Source: Burkholderiaceae bacterium
GTDB taxonomy: Bacteria; Pseudomonadota; Gammaproteobacteria; Burkholderiales; Burkholderiaceae_C
DNA length: 37,407 bases
NCBI GenBank assembly: GCA_031277295.1
Contig: JAITMV010000274.1
Coordinates: 1 to 37,407 of the forward strand
Direction: 5' to 3'
Within the stretch, counting starts at the first letter, position 1, and every line of letters starts with the position of its first letter. This document shows, one piece after another, positions 1-10,124 of the stretch. The position numbers and the translations under genes are program-made. The notes under the pieces were generated by a model. That model made no database searches and was not told where the DNA came from. It saw nothing but the letters and a program-made list of their open reading frames with translations.

Positions 1-38
1 GCCGATTTGAACTTCGCCGTCCAGAATTTGCGTAGCTT

Positions 39-59
39 CTCGGGGTTGACAACCCCGAG
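39..59. promoter_or_regulatory. Palindrome overlapping the transposase ribosome-binding site
   Basis: A 21-nt palindrome with 10-bp arms and one central base; the arms are CTCGGGGTTG and CAACCCCGAG. Its right arm runs into the GAGGAG Shine-Dalgarno (57-62) of the GTG start at 68. In RNA transcribed from outside the element, the hairpin would bury the ribosome-binding site. Hairpins of this kind are known to limit transposase translation from read-in transcripts in IS10 and IS50; applying that here is inference. Confidence 0.5.
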
Positions 60-67
60 GAGTAGCC

Positions 68-620
68 GTGAACGTTGGCAAGACCCTGTTCGCCCAGATC
101 ATGGAGTTCGTGCCGTGGAACAGCTTCACGCGCATCGTGCAACGCTACCGTGGCAACGCGGGCGTGCGTACTTTGTCGTGTACCGAGCAGTTTCGCGCCT
201 TGGCCTTTGCACAACTGACATCTGCGGCGGGTTCGCTTCAAGGACCTGGACTCGGGCAAGACGCTCGTTTTCCTGAGCAACACCACCTGCTTGCCTGCAT
301 TGACCATTGCCGCGCTGTATAAAAGCCGCTGGCAGGTGGAGCTGTTTTTCAAATGGATCAAGCAGCACCTGCGCATCAAGCGCTTTTTGGGCAGCAGCGA
401 GAACGCGGTGAAGACGCAAATCTGGTGCGCCGTGGCTACCTACGCGCTCATCGCAATCATCAAAAAGGAGCTTCAACTCGATGCCTCGCTCTACACTTGT
501 CTACAGATTCTGTCGGTCTCGGTTTTCGAGAAAACCCAGCTTTCATGCGCCTTGCAGCCCGGCGTCTACCAAACTGAACCACCACACATCGCTAACCAAT
601 TGAATTTGTTCGACTTTTAA
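68..620 (+). pseudogene. IS4-family transposase, internally deleted remnant
   Basis: The N-terminal part starts at GTG 68 (MNVGKTLFAQIMEFVPW, then RTLSC-EQFRALAFAQLT) and matches the start of IS4-type DDE transposases. After about position 220 the frame changes. From about 225 to the stop at 620 another frame encodes the C-terminal part (LYKSRWQVELFFKWIKQHL, ending NQLNLFDF), which holds the Y-(2)-R-(3)-E-(6)-K signature around the catalytic Glu. About 180 codons are listed against roughly 350-400 in intact relatives, so the middle, with the first two catalytic Asp residues, is missing. The remnant ends 28 bp before the first CRISPR repeat, at the old end of the array. It is not expected to be functional. 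Confidence 0.8.
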
Positions 621-648
621 CCGGACACTATTGATTGCTGGTATACAA

Positions 649-2246
<1,598 letters not shown>

Positions 2247-2424
2247 GCAGCCAGATAAGTGACTGCCTAATAAGTCATTTTGCCGCACATTCCGCGAACG
2301 GCACCCGTGGGGACACTCGCAAAGAAGCGCAGTTCGGCACGCACAGGAAAACTTCAGCGGTATCAAAGAGTTAGCGTACTTGCGAACCCCTTGAAGTTCA
2401 GCCAATCACTCCAGGTTCGCAAAA
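2247..2424 (-). promoter_or_regulatory. CRISPR leader
   Basis: This 178-bp non-coding stretch lies between the cas2 stop and the newest repeat, the expected place for a leader serving an array transcribed on the minus strand. Next to the repeat it is AT-richer and holds two imperfect copies of one motif on the minus strand, ACTTATTAGGCAG and ACTTATCTGGCTG. A 6-bp inverted repeat, AGGCAG (2245-2250) with CTGCCT (2263-2268), spans the leader-repeat junction. Such elements are candidates for integration docking by Cas1-Cas2 and for the array promoter. No convincing -35/-10 pair could be fixed by eye. Confidence 0.75.
2380..2422. repeat. 9-bp inverted repeat just past cas2
   Basis: TTGCGAACC (2380-2388) pairs perfectly with GGTTCGCAA (2414-2422) across 25 nt, starting 2 bp beyond the cas2 stop codon. 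There is no T-run after it in the cas direction, so it is a poor intrinsic terminator. It may be a leader element or a protein-binding site. Confidence 0.5.
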
Positions 2425-2715
2425 TCAAAAAATGAGCGGCGCGTGCATGTCTATCGCAGCCTTCGCCCCCAAATGTTCGACCTTGCGCTGCCAGTGGTTA
2501 CCAAGATAGTAAAAACGCAAGCTGTCCGTCGCGGGGTCGATGATTTCGCTCAGTCGGGCTTTGAGAGCCACCCATTGCGCACTGTCCACCTCGATTTCGA
2601 AGACGGAAAATTGAACCCGCTGTCCATAGTCTTGGCAGGCTTTCGCGACGTGCCGCAGGCGCCGCGCACCCGCCGTGTCTTGCACACGGATATCGTAGCT
2701 GACAAGCACCATCAT
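2425..2715 (-). CDS. cas2: CRISPR-associated endonuclease Cas2 (type I-C)
   Basis: A 96-residue protein beginning MMVLVSYDI, the beta-1 strand of the ferredoxin-like fold with its conserved Asp, followed by [19 protein letters not shown] and [12 protein letters not shown]. It ends [14 protein letters not shown], as I-C Cas2 proteins do. Cas2 dimers bridge two Cas1 dimers in the spacer-integration complex. Three ATG codons are consecutive (2718, 2715, 2712). The GAGG of the upstream GTGAGG (2724-2727) sits 5 nt from the first and 8 nt from the second. The second was chosen because family members start this way. It follows cas1 closely, the Shine-Dalgarno overlapping the cas1 stop, and is the last gene before the leader. 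Confidence 0.93.
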   Translation of the reverse strand: MMVLVSYDIRVQDTAGARRLRHVAKACQDYGQRVQFSVFEIEVDSAQWVALKARLSEIIDPATDSLRFYYLGNHWQRKVEHLGAKAAIDMHAPLIF

Positions 2716-2725
2716 CATCGATGCC

Positions 2726-3766
2726 TCACTTCCAGAGAAAAGGCGGATAGGCGTCCAGGTCGCCGCGCAAGTGGCGCGCAAGCAATTGCGCTTGGAGAAA
2801 AGGAAACAGGCCAATCGCCACCTTTTCTTCCAAGAACGCATGGCGCAGATCCTCGCGTTTTCGCTCCTGGTAGGCGGTTAACACGGTCTTGCGCGACGCT
2901 TCGCGCAACAGGACGGCTCCTGTTTCCATGACCTGGAAATCGTGCTCATCCACCTGCCGGAGATTGATCAACGACAACGCCAGCCGGTCGGCCAGCAAGG
3001 GACGAAATTCTTCCAGCAAGTCCAGTGCAAGGCTCGGTCGCCCCGGCCGGTCACGGTGCAGAAAGCCGACCGCCGGATCAAGGCCGACACTCTCAAGCGC
3101 CGATCGGCAATCGTGGGTGACAAGGGTGTATAAAAACGACAATAATGCGTTGACTGCATCGCGCGGGGGTCGCCGGCTTCGTCCTGTGAAGCGCAACGCC
3201 TGGTTGTCCACGCGGATCAGGTGATCGAAAGCGCCGAAGTAAGACTGCGCCGCCTCACCTTCGAGTCCACGCAACACGTCAACGCCGGTTTCCATCATCA
3301 CCCTGTCGGAAATGCGACCAAGCCGCCGATGCGCATGGCTCAACGACGTTTCGTCGTCCGGCGCCAGCTTGTCACCGTGGTCTCGCAGCGCCCGCCCCAA
3401 AACGGCGCGCTGGTTGTGTATCTTGCCCACCAGGATGTGCCGAACGATGGCTGCGCACCGCACCGGATCGTCGCTGCACCGGTACTGCGCCCGGCGCAAT
3501 AGCACGTTACCCGAAACCGGGCCTTCCACGCGCGCCATGAAACGGCCGTTCGGCGTCAGATAGCTGATGCCAATGCCCTGCTCTGCGCAGTAACCCATGA
3601 GCGGCGGCGACATCGCTACCCGGCCAAAACATACGACGCTTTCCAACATGTGCACCGGAAGCCGGGCGCGCTGCTCGTTGTCAACCTCCATGACGATGTT
3701 GGCGCCGTCCTTGTACAGCCAGGCACCTTCGGTTGTCACGTACAGGGTATTGAGTTGACGACGCAT
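2726..3766 (-). CDS. cas1: CRISPR-associated integrase Cas1 (type I-C)
   Basis: A 346-residue metal-dependent integrase that, with Cas2, inserts new spacers at the leader-repeat junction. The N-terminal beta-domain starts [16 protein letters not shown]. The metal-binding triad is visible as Glu169 ([12 protein letters not shown]), His237 ([10 protein letters not shown]) and Asp249 ([12 protein letters not shown]), with the usual 12-residue His-to-Asp spacing. Length is normal for the I-C subfamily. An upstream in-frame extension exists but overlaps cas4. ATG 3766 is preceded by GAGGCGTGA and lies 5 nt after the cas4 stop codon, which fits translational coupling. All catalytic residues are present and no damage is seen, so adaptation looks intact. 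Confidence 0.96.
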   Translation of the reverse strand: MRRQLNTLYVTTEGAWLYKDGANIVMEVDNEQRARLPVHMLESVVCFGRVAMSPPLMGYCAEQGIGISYLTPNGRFMARVEGPVSGNVLLRRAQYRCSDDPVRCAAIVRHILVGKIHNQRAVLGRALRDHGDKLAPDDETSLSHAHRRLGRISDRVMMETGVDVLRGLEGEAAQSYFGAFDHLIRVDNQALRFTGRSRRPPRDAVNALLSFLYTLVTHDCRSALESVGLDPAVGFLHRDRPGRPSLALDLLEEFRPLLADRLALSLINLRQVDEHDFQVMETGAVLLREASRKTVLTAYQERKREDLRHAFLEEKVAIGLFPFLQAQLLARHLRGDLDAYPPFLWK

Positions 3767-3771
3767 GGCTG

Positions 3772-4407
3772 TCACGCCTCCTCTTGCGTCAGTTGCCGCG
3801 CAAGCCATGCCGACACCGAGTCCTTGCGCTGCAAAAGACGGGGCTGGCACAAGTCGATTAACGAGCACGCATCGCAACGCTTGGGCACATAGGTCGCCAA
3901 CGGCGTGACGGCCGACTCAAGCATGGCCCGCGTTGCGTTGATGGTGTCTATCGTCAATTGGCGCAAAGCCTCGTCGAAAGCCACCGTCATGCGACGGCGC
4001 GTCTGGCCATAGAACAGCGCACCCTCAGGAATGCGCATCTGCAGCATCGATTCGAGACACAGACATTGGGCGCAAAGCTGCACCTCGTCGGCACGATGCG
4101 CCTTGGGCCGGCCACGCTTGTATTCGACCGGGCAAGCCTTCTCACCGCCCTCTCCCTGGTGAAACTCCACCACATCCGCGATACCGGTTATGCCCAAGGT
4201 CGCGTCGGCCAGCGGCATCCCGGTGACGGTACGAACACCACGCCGACGCTCGATGTGTGGCTTGTCGGCGCGTTCATGCAACAACCTGCCCTCGGCGGTG
4301 TGCCGGCTTTCCGCCCAGAGTTGCTCGATGTGGATCAGGGCGCACTGGCGGGGGCAGTAGAGGTAATGCTGCAAGGCGGAGATAGAAATCAGGTCTTCGC
4401 CGCCCAT
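3772..4407 (-). CDS. cas4: CRISPR-associated exonuclease Cas4 (RecB-like, Fe-S)
   Basis: A 211-residue Cas4 that works with Cas1-Cas2 to choose and trim PAM-bearing prespacers. It has the N-terminal cysteine region YLYCPRQC (Cys18, Cys22) and His44. The RecB-type nuclease residues are Asp78 (GIADVVEF), Glu95 and Lys97 (PVEYKRG), followed by the QLCAQCLCLE helix. C-terminal cysteines 178, 181 and 187 (CDACSLIDLC) complete a 4Fe-4S site with an N-terminal cysteine. ATG 4407 is 23 nt after the cas7 stop, with an AAGGAAG and a nearer AGGG upstream. It is a stand-alone Cas4, not fused to Cas1. Confidence 0.95.
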   Translation of the reverse strand: MGGEDLISISALQHYLYCPRQCALIHIEQLWAESRHTAEGRLLHERADKPHIERRRGVRTVTGMPLADATLGITGIADVVEFHQGEGGEKACPVEYKRGRPKAHRADEVQLCAQCLCLESMLQMRIPEGALFYGQTRRRMTVAFDEALRQLTIDTINATRAMLESAVTPLATYVPKRCDACSLIDLCQPRLLQRKDSVSAWLARQLTQEEA

Positions 4408-4430
4408 CGCTCAACCCTGCTTCCTTGTGG

Positions 4431-5432
4431 TCAAACCAGCCTGTCTATGGTTACACCAGCCGGCATGTTGTCTTCGTCCAGCGTCACCGTGTAATCAGCA
4501 AAGCTACGCGGGATTTCGGTATTTTTCTGTATCTTGAGGCGTTCAAACAATGCGTGCGCTGGTGCATTGCCCAACTCTGAGTCGTGCTTGAATACATACA
4601 ACCCACGTGTCGCCATTTCACCACGCGCCGCTGATCGATCGTGCTCGAACATTTGGCCGAGAGCCTGCCATAGCAATTCCAGATCGTCTTGTGAAAAACC
4701 GGTTTGCTTGGCGAGGAAACTCGATACGAAGCCATGCGCGACATACAGTCCATAAGGCACCGTATGTTTGCGACCCATGGTGCGTTCTTTTTCAAGGTCC
4801 TTTTCATTCGTCACTGCCATCCGAGTAATCGAATGTTCTTGTGAGATGATTGGATCAACGGACCGTGCAAATGTCAGTTGGATTGGGCCTCTGACCTGCC
4901 CCGCCGTTTTCTTTAGCTTACTTTCTGAATCTTCATCTCCAGTACTCATCACGGCACCAAAAGCCCGAACATCGAAGAAATTGTCGCACATCCAGTCACG
5001 GGCGATATCCTCATAGTGGCGAAGTGGCTTCGCTTTGTACTGCTGCCAAGTTAGCTCTGAAATTTTTTCCTTTCGGTCTTGTAGAGTTAACTTCGGATTT
5101 TTTTTCTTGGCCCCCCGCCAATCCTTTTCGGCCTGCTGCCAATTTTTCCAAGCTTCCACTGCGGTTTGTACTTTTTCACTTTTTTCATAAGCTCGTTCGA
5201 TTTGTAGGTTCAGAACAGATTTCTCCTTCACGAAAATATCAAAGCACGGTGCATCTCCCTTCACTAATCCAACAAAATTACGTATCTTACGCTTGAGCGA
5301 CACATCGGTCACAAGACCGTGTCCGGTTTCCGCATCCAAACGAGGCAAATTACCAGCATCTGGGTCACCGTTCGGATTGCTGTCCTTCACTTCAAAGAGA
5401 AGAACGAAGTCATAGCGGTTGTTGAGGCACAT
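4431..5432 (-). CDS. cas7: Cascade backbone protein Cas7 (Csd2 family)
   Basis: A 333-residue Csd2/Cas7c protein that polymerises along the crRNA as the backbone of the I-C surveillance complex. The family N-terminus ([32 protein letters not shown]) is clear. So are the central [29 protein letters not shown] and [20 protein letters not shown] blocks and the C-terminal [15 protein letters not shown]. It is longer than the usual 280-300 residues because of a Lys/Glu/Trp-rich, probably helical insertion at about 83-145 and a short acidic insertion at 166-177. Its ATG lies 5 nt after the cas8c stop, with an AAGGAG 8 nt upstream. Local base composition is visibly AT-richer than in cas1, cas4 or cas3. 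Confidence 0.95.
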   Translation of the reverse strand: MCLNNRYDFVLLFEVKDSNPNGDPDAGNLPRLDAETGHGLVTDVSLKRKIRNFVGLVKGDAPCFDIFVKEKSVLNLQIERAYEKSEKVQTAVEAWKNWQQAEKDWRGAKKKNPKLTLQDRKEKISELTWQQYKAKPLRHYEDIARDWMCDNFFDVRAFGAVMSTGDEDSESKLKKTAGQVRGPIQLTFARSVDPIISQEHSITRMAVTNEKDLEKERTMGRKHTVPYGLYVAHGFVSSFLAKQTGFSQDDLELLWQALGQMFEHDRSAARGEMATRGLYVFKHDSELGNAPAHALFERLKIQKNTEIPRSFADYTVTLDEDNMPAGVTIDRLV

Positions 5433-5437
5433 GGGAA

Positions 5438-5809
5438 CTACTCCTTATCTTTGGATTCTGGTTGAGGAAAGAGAGCTTCGCGCTGGTGGTAGTAGCCAAG
5501 CGCGAAGCGCGCCTGATCAGCCAACGAGAGTACACGCGGTGGAAAATTATTTGGATCAAAGCCATTCATGATTTCTCCAATCAATTTCTCGCGGGTAATC
5601 GCAAGCCCAGGAGAAAGCTTGGCAAGATGGTGTTTCGATAACCGCAACAAGGTTGAGAATACAGCAGACGGGGTGCTGGATGCTGCGCCATAGTAGCGGT
5701 CACGAATAGTGGCATTCCGACCGGGATTTGCACCTTCCTGGGTTTTTTCCAGTGCAGCGAACAAACGCCCCAGCCGGTAGCCGGGGTTGGTATTTTCAAG
5801 GTCAAGCAT
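5438..5809 (-). CDS. cas11c: Putative Cas11c small subunit from an internal start in cas8c
   Basis: Within cas8c, in the same frame, ATG 5809 is preceded by AAGGAG (5819-5824) at 9-nt spacing, as good a ribosome-binding site as those of the annotated cas genes. It would give a 123-residue, roughly 14-kDa protein beginning [20 protein letters not shown] and ending at the cas8c stop. In studied type I-C systems the small subunit Cas11c is made from an internal translation start in the 3' part of cas8c and is needed in the Cascade belly. The size and position here fit that. The coding sequence and start signal are seen directly; expression is inferred. Confidence 0.75.
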   Translation of the reverse strand: MLDLENTNPGYRLGRLFAALEKTQEGANPGRNATIRDRYYGAASSTPSAVFSTLLRLSKHHLAKLSPGLAITREKLIGEIMNGFDPNNFPPRVLSLADQARFALGYYHQREALFPQPESKDKE

Positions 5810-7180
5810 GGGCAGGAACTCCTTCTCGGAACTTTTGCGAAAACGAATCTGACGATTGAGACTAGCTTTGATAGCTGCGGCACGTGCGTAGGTTACTTTT
5901 TGCTCGGCGCGGCAACGCATAACGGCCTGGTTAAGCAAGGTGGCCGGATAAGGAAGCCCTTCGAGAATGGCGCGTATTACCTCGCCACCAAGATTAGGCG
6001 GAATGTTGTCGGACTTATTGAGTAAAGCAACACCAACCAGAAGACGAAACAGTGATAAGTAACGGGGCTCGTAGTCGGCATGTATTATTTCGCTATCGTC
6101 GAAATGCTGTTTTATGCGCCGACCAAGTTCAAGTGCGGTTGCCGTTTCCCAGAATCGGATGCTGATCCGTCCAGCATTGGGAGCCAATCCCAAGACATGA
6201 AAGCGCGTATCTAACCCACCTTCTGTGAACTTGCCTGTGTGAATGGCAGAATACAGCGCTTCTACTGCCCGAATGTTTCTTCCTGGATCATCCTTGGGTG
6301 GATCGTCGAACAAGTCCGGTAGTGCATGCTCAAGATCATGAAGTTCCTCTGCCCAAAATACGGTAGAGGCGTCACCAACCTGGATGCGTTGCGTAGACGA
6401 CAACAGATGATTCAGTGCTGTTGTATAGGCAAAGGAAGCCTGTACGCCAATCGGCGCATTTTCCCCGTTACGCTTTCGTTTTCCATACGACTCAAATGCT
6501 CTGGCATTGAATGACACGATATTGCAGCCAGCAGTATGACCTCCCCATACGCCCTTGATTACGGACTCATTCGGAGCCAAAGGCACATTGATTTGGCCTG
6601 TGACCAGACAACTGCCACGTAAAGAACTTCCTGATTGTGCGGCAATGAGAGCAGCTTCGTATGCGGCGCGTACGTTGGGGCGAAGATGAATGCCTTCCAC
6701 ATCATCCATAAGCTGGAAAATCAAAACGGGGTCGCGTTTGTCAAAGTCCTCTTGGAAATTGAAGTGTTCAATTAATTCGATAGCTGTCTGCGGCTGCTTT
6801 TGCAGATGCTGACAGAAACCCTTAATGGCATTTACACCCGGATCATCTACTTTACCGAGCCAGTTTTTTAATGTATCGATGAAACTGGCAAGTTTCACCT
6901 TTCCTTTATTTCCTGTGCCAAACACAAAACTAGCGTTATCCCACAGCAGGTTGGCATCTTTACCACTGTTGGTGTGTTTCATGGCTTGCTTGCCAATTGC
7001 GGTGACAAGTTTCTCAAAGGGAATTGTTTTTCCTTTTTTGAGTTCACCAACAGGTTCCATATTGATACATTTGCCGTTGAGGTTGAGCACAATCACATAA
7101 TCCACCCCACGACGAATCCAGCCTTCTCGCGGCAAATGATCAGAGCGCTCATAATAACGATTAAGTGCTTGCAAAATCAT
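5438..7180 (-). CDS. cas8c: Cascade large subunit Cas8c (Csd1 family)
   Basis: A 580-residue Csd1/Cas8c protein, the large subunit expected to recognise the PAM and recruit Cas3. It starts [13 protein letters not shown], the family N-terminus. Other family blocks are [35 protein letters not shown] and [22 protein letters not shown] 7180 overlaps the cas5c stop as ATGA and is preceded by GGAGGTG, so translation is probably coupled; longer in-frame starts lie inside cas5c. Length is normal. The C-terminal fifth doubles as a small-subunit coding region (separate entry at 5438-5809). Base composition is AT-richer than in cas3. Confidence 0.95.
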   Translation of the reverse strand: MILQALNRYYERSDHLPREGWIRRGVDYVIVLNLNGKCINMEPVGELKKGKTIPFEKLVTAIGKQAMKHTNSGKDANLLWDNASFVFGTGNKGKVKLASFIDTLKNWLGKVDDPGVNAIKGFCQHLQKQPQTAIELIEHFNFQEDFDKRDPVLIFQLMDDVEGIHLRPNVRAAYEAALIAAQSGSSLRGSCLVTGQINVPLAPNESVIKGVWGGHTAGCNIVSFNARAFESYGKRKRNGENAPIGVQASFAYTTALNHLLSSTQRIQVGDASTVFWAEELHDLEHALPDLFDDPPKDDPGRNIRAVEALYSAIHTGKFTEGGLDTRFHVLGLAPNAGRISIRFWETATALELGRRIKQHFDDSEIIHADYEPRYLSLFRLLVGVALLNKSDNIPPNLGGEVIRAILEGLPYPATLLNQAVMRCRAEQKVTYARAAAIKASLNRQIRFRKSSEKEFLPMLDLENTNPGYRLGRLFAALEKTQEGANPGRNATIRDRYYGAASSTPSAVFSTLLRLSKHHLAKLSPGLAITREKLIGEIMNGFDPNNFPPRVLSLADQARFALGYYHQREALFPQPESKDKE

Positions 7181-7845
7181 CCGCGCACCTCCCCACTGCC
7201 CCACTCCGGTACAGCAACAACGCCATTCTTAAGCCGTGCCTGAAAAAAGCGCGGCTGCGGATCGGTCGGGTTGGAAAAATCCAAATCATATAGCATGAAG
7301 CCCAGATCCCTTGTTTCTGAAATGGCCATAGGTTCGGATTCTAGGTTATTAACCAACCGGAATGCGGCAGCAAATTCACGACAACCCAAATAAGGCTGAT
7401 TCACACACTGCCCTTTGCGTGCCCGGCGCTCGAACATTTCCTGATACTTCATTGGATTGGCTGTTGGATCATGCTGACGTAGAAACTCCAGATCGGCATG
7501 GACACGATAAGCCACGTCACGCAGGAACAAACCTGCGCGCTGCTGGCGATCATCTTCAATGTAAATGCCCAGATCGCCTTTTCCTACCTTCATTGACGCT
7601 TCGACATTGCGCGTGGAGATGACGCTGGCTACCTCGTTGCGTCGCAAATTGATCCAGCGAATAGGTTTGAGTATCTCAATCCTTCGCACATGCCAACGAG
7701 CGGCGGGTTTCCATAAAATCGCTTCAAAACAGGCACGGGCGGCCGAAGGCGTCATCACGTCATAGCTCACACGCTCCACTTTCATTTCCGGCCTGGTGAA
7801 GCATGCATAATGACCAGAAAGCTCCAAGCAGTACGTTTTCTTCAT
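7177..7845 (-). CDS. cas5c: CRISPR RNA endonuclease Cas5c (Cas5d)
   Basis: A 222-residue Cas5 of the I-C type. In this subtype Cas6 is absent and Cas5c itself cuts the pre-crRNA in the repeat, then stays on the 5' handle. Visible blocks are the N-terminal beta-strand (KKTYCLELSGHYACFTRPEM), the signature VERVSYDVMTPSAARACFEAI, EILKPIRWINLRRNEV, and DRQQRAGLFLRDVAYRVHA. Tyr in VSYDV and the basic residues of the later block are candidates for the active site but were not aligned. ATG 7845 overlaps the cas3 stop (ATGA), and an upstream in-frame ATG lies inside cas3. The 3' end overlaps the cas8c start in the same way. Confidence 0.95.
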   Translation of the reverse strand: MKKTYCLELSGHYACFTRPEMKVERVSYDVMTPSAARACFEAILWKPAARWHVRRIEILKPIRWINLRRNEVASVISTRNVEASMKVGKGDLGIYIEDDRQQRAGLFLRDVAYRVHADLEFLRQHDPTANPMKYQEMFERRARKGQCVNQPYLGCREFAAAFRLVNNLESEPMAISETRDLGFMLYDLDFSNPTDPQPRFFQARLKNGVVAVPEWGSGEVRG

Positions 7846-10124
7846 GCACTCTCCGAAGTCCAAATAAAATTCTCTGCTTTCCATTCCCTTCCTTCTGGAA
7901 GCAGTCCTAATTTTTCATTGTATAATCCATCGCCTGTTTGCGAATACAGCCCCGGCAAAATTTCTTCAATGTCGCCTTGCTCCAGCAAAGGCAAGGCTTC
8001 CCTGCGAGGCAGGTTGACAATGTAGCGCTGCAATTTGCGCATCAGCCAGCGTTGCGGGTCATCACGGCGCAGCATCGCAAGCCACTTGTCAATCTCGGCA
8101 TTCCGCCCATCTTTGCCGCGATAACGCACGACGATGGGCAGACTGTCTTCGTCGTCGATCAGCCGGAATTTTTCTGAAGCAGTACGGAAGCTCACTGCGA
8201 GCTCACGACCGTCCAGACGACCGCCGGCCATGAACAGGTCATCGCAGATACCCTCTCTGTCGAGTTGGCAGCCGTGGTATAGACGCTCGAAATACTGGGC
8301 AAAGCGGGCACGGGCAAGTGGCGAACCCGTTGCATCACGCAGTACGTCGCGACAGGCGTTTTCCCCTTGACGCAGCAATCCCGGCGGCGCGGGTTTCGGT
8401 GGCACGAAAACAATGACTTCACCTTTACCATCCAGCAACCCCTCGCGATTGCATCGCCCCGCTGCCTGTGCAATGGAATCCAGTCCAGCCAGCGCACGGT
8501 AAACGACGGGAAAATCCACGTCCACGCCCGCTTCCACCAGTTGCGTGCTGACGACTCGCATGGGGATCGGCGGGTCCGTCTTCAATCGTGCCTTGATGTC
8601 CTTGATGACATCTGAACGGTGCGCGCCGCACATCAGCGCGGACAGGTGTAGCGTACCTTGTGGCATGGCCTTCCACAATGCACGCGCATCCTTGCGGGTG
8701 TTGACAATAGCCAGTGCGGATTCGTGTGCGATGAGTGCTTCGGCCAGTTGCGGCCAATCTGTCGGTTGATGCCAATCAGCAGGCAGCCGGACATTGACAC
8801 GCTCCAGCGCGGCATAGAGGGCATCTGGATCGCCAATGATCTCGCGCACATCGTCAAGACCTCGCAGGTTTTGCCGAGCATCAAAATACTGCCGACTGGC
8901 AAGCGCGGGTTGAGTCGCTGTCGAGAGTACCACGGTTACACCGTAATGCCGGGTCAGCAAATTGAGCACGTCCAGAATGGGTTGTAAGAATTCGGGCGGC
9001 AGTAATTGGGCTTCATCAAGGACAACGACCGAATCAACGATGTTATGCAACTTGCGGCAACGCGACGTGCGCGATGCAAACAATGACTCGAAGAACTGCA
9101 CATTGGTGGTGACGATGATGGGTGCATCCCAGTTTTCACAGGCAAGACGCGAAGCCGCGGTTTCCTTGGCAGGATCGGATTCAGCGTTGCTGTGGTGCTC
9201 GATTACCGCGTCACCAAAGATGACACGAAAGTCACTGGCCGTCTGTTCGATGATGCTGGTGTACGGAATGACATGGATGACGCGACGCTTGCCGCGGCAG
9301 CGTGCGTGCTCCAGCGCAAAGGCCATGCTCGAGAATGTCTTGCCTCCGCCTGTTGGTACGGTCAACGAAAACAGGCTGGCATCAAGTGCGGCAGCTTCGC
9401 GGCACTGACGCAGAATATCGGCGCGTAGCGCGTTGACAGAGGTCGGCTTGACACCAGCAGCAAGTCTCTCCATATGCGCGTCAAACAGCGGGGCTACCTC
9501 TTCCAACGTAGGCCACGCATTGCGGTTGGCAAATTTTTCTGGATCCATATAGCGTTCGGTATCCAGAAAATCCGCATCGACGAGCGCGGAAAACAACATG
9601 CGCACCCACAAGGCAAAACCATCCTTGCCTCCAGGGACGGCACAAAGGTCTGGCTTGAAGTCGCCGGCGTTCAGCAAATCTGCCGGTGGATGTTCGTCCA
9701 GCGATTCCTTCAATTCAGCGCGACTTGAGGGGTCGGACAGACGCACATCCAAACCACCAAACCAATCGGCCAGTCCCGCATGATGCCCCGCGATCAAATA
9801 GGCCAATACGCGACCTGCTGCGCCGAAGCGGTCTATCGCAAGCAAAGCACCTGCTGTCGAATGAGGTGCCTTGCCTGACTCCCCCTTGATATGGGCATCT
9901 GCTTCAAAACCGCTGGCGAGACGAATATATTTCTGGAAACGAGGACGAAACTTGCCAAGATCATGCCAGCGTCCGGCAAGGTGTGCCCAATCTGCGCCGA
10001 AGCAACGGGCGAAATCTGCAGCAAGTTCGCCAACCCTACACAGGTGTTCGATCAGATCGTGTGGCGGTCGCCACCCTCCAGCATCGTCCCGGGCGGCGTG
10101 GGCGATGGGAAGATGTTTGTTCAT
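7842..10124 (-). CDS. cas3: CRISPR helicase-nuclease Cas3 (HD domain N-terminal)
   Basis: A 760-residue Cas3 that is recruited to Cascade-bound target DNA, unwinds it and degrades it. The N-terminal HD nuclease shows His9, His54-Asp55 (GRWHDLGK), His88 (APHSTAGA) and His114-His115 (AGHHAGL). The SF2 helicase shows Walker A TVPTGGGKT (255-263), DEAQ box VVLDEAQLL, motif III LSTATQP and motif VI QAAGRCNREG. All key residues are present. It is the first intact gene of the operon. The ATG has no strong Shine-Dalgarno and overlaps the stop (ATGA) of a degraded cas3-like frame upstream. Base composition is GC-rich, unlike the three effector genes that follow. Confidence 0.96.
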   Translation of the reverse strand: MNKHLPIAHAARDDAGGWRPPHDLIEHLCRVGELAADFARCFGADWAHLAGRWHDLGKFRPRFQKYIRLASGFEADAHIKGESGKAPHSTAGALLAIDRFGAAGRVLAYLIAGHHAGLADWFGGLDVRLSDPSSRAELKESLDEHPPADLLNAGDFKPDLCAVPGGKDGFALWVRMLFSALVDADFLDTERYMDPEKFANRNAWPTLEEVAPLFDAHMERLAAGVKPTSVNALRADILRQCREAAALDASLFSLTVPTGGGKTFSSMAFALEHARCRGKRRVIHVIPYTSIIEQTASDFRVIFGDAVIEHHSNAESDPAKETAASRLACENWDAPIIVTTNVQFFESLFASRTSRCRKLHNIVDSVVVLDEAQLLPPEFLQPILDVLNLLTRHYGVTVVLSTATQPALASRQYFDARQNLRGLDDVREIIGDPDALYAALERVNVRLPADWHQPTDWPQLAEALIAHESALAIVNTRKDARALWKAMPQGTLHLSALMCGAHRSDVIKDIKARLKTDPPIPMRVVSTQLVEAGVDVDFPVVYRALAGLDSIAQAAGRCNREGLLDGKGEVIVFVPPKPAPPGLLRQGENACRDVLRDATGSPLARARFAQYFERLYHGCQLDREGICDDLFMAGGRLDGRELAVSFRTASEKFRLIDDEDSLPIVVRYRGKDGRNAEIDKWLAMLRRDDPQRWLMRKLQRYIVNLPRREALPLLEQGDIEEILPGLYSQTGDGLYNEKLGLLPEGREWKAENFIWTSESA

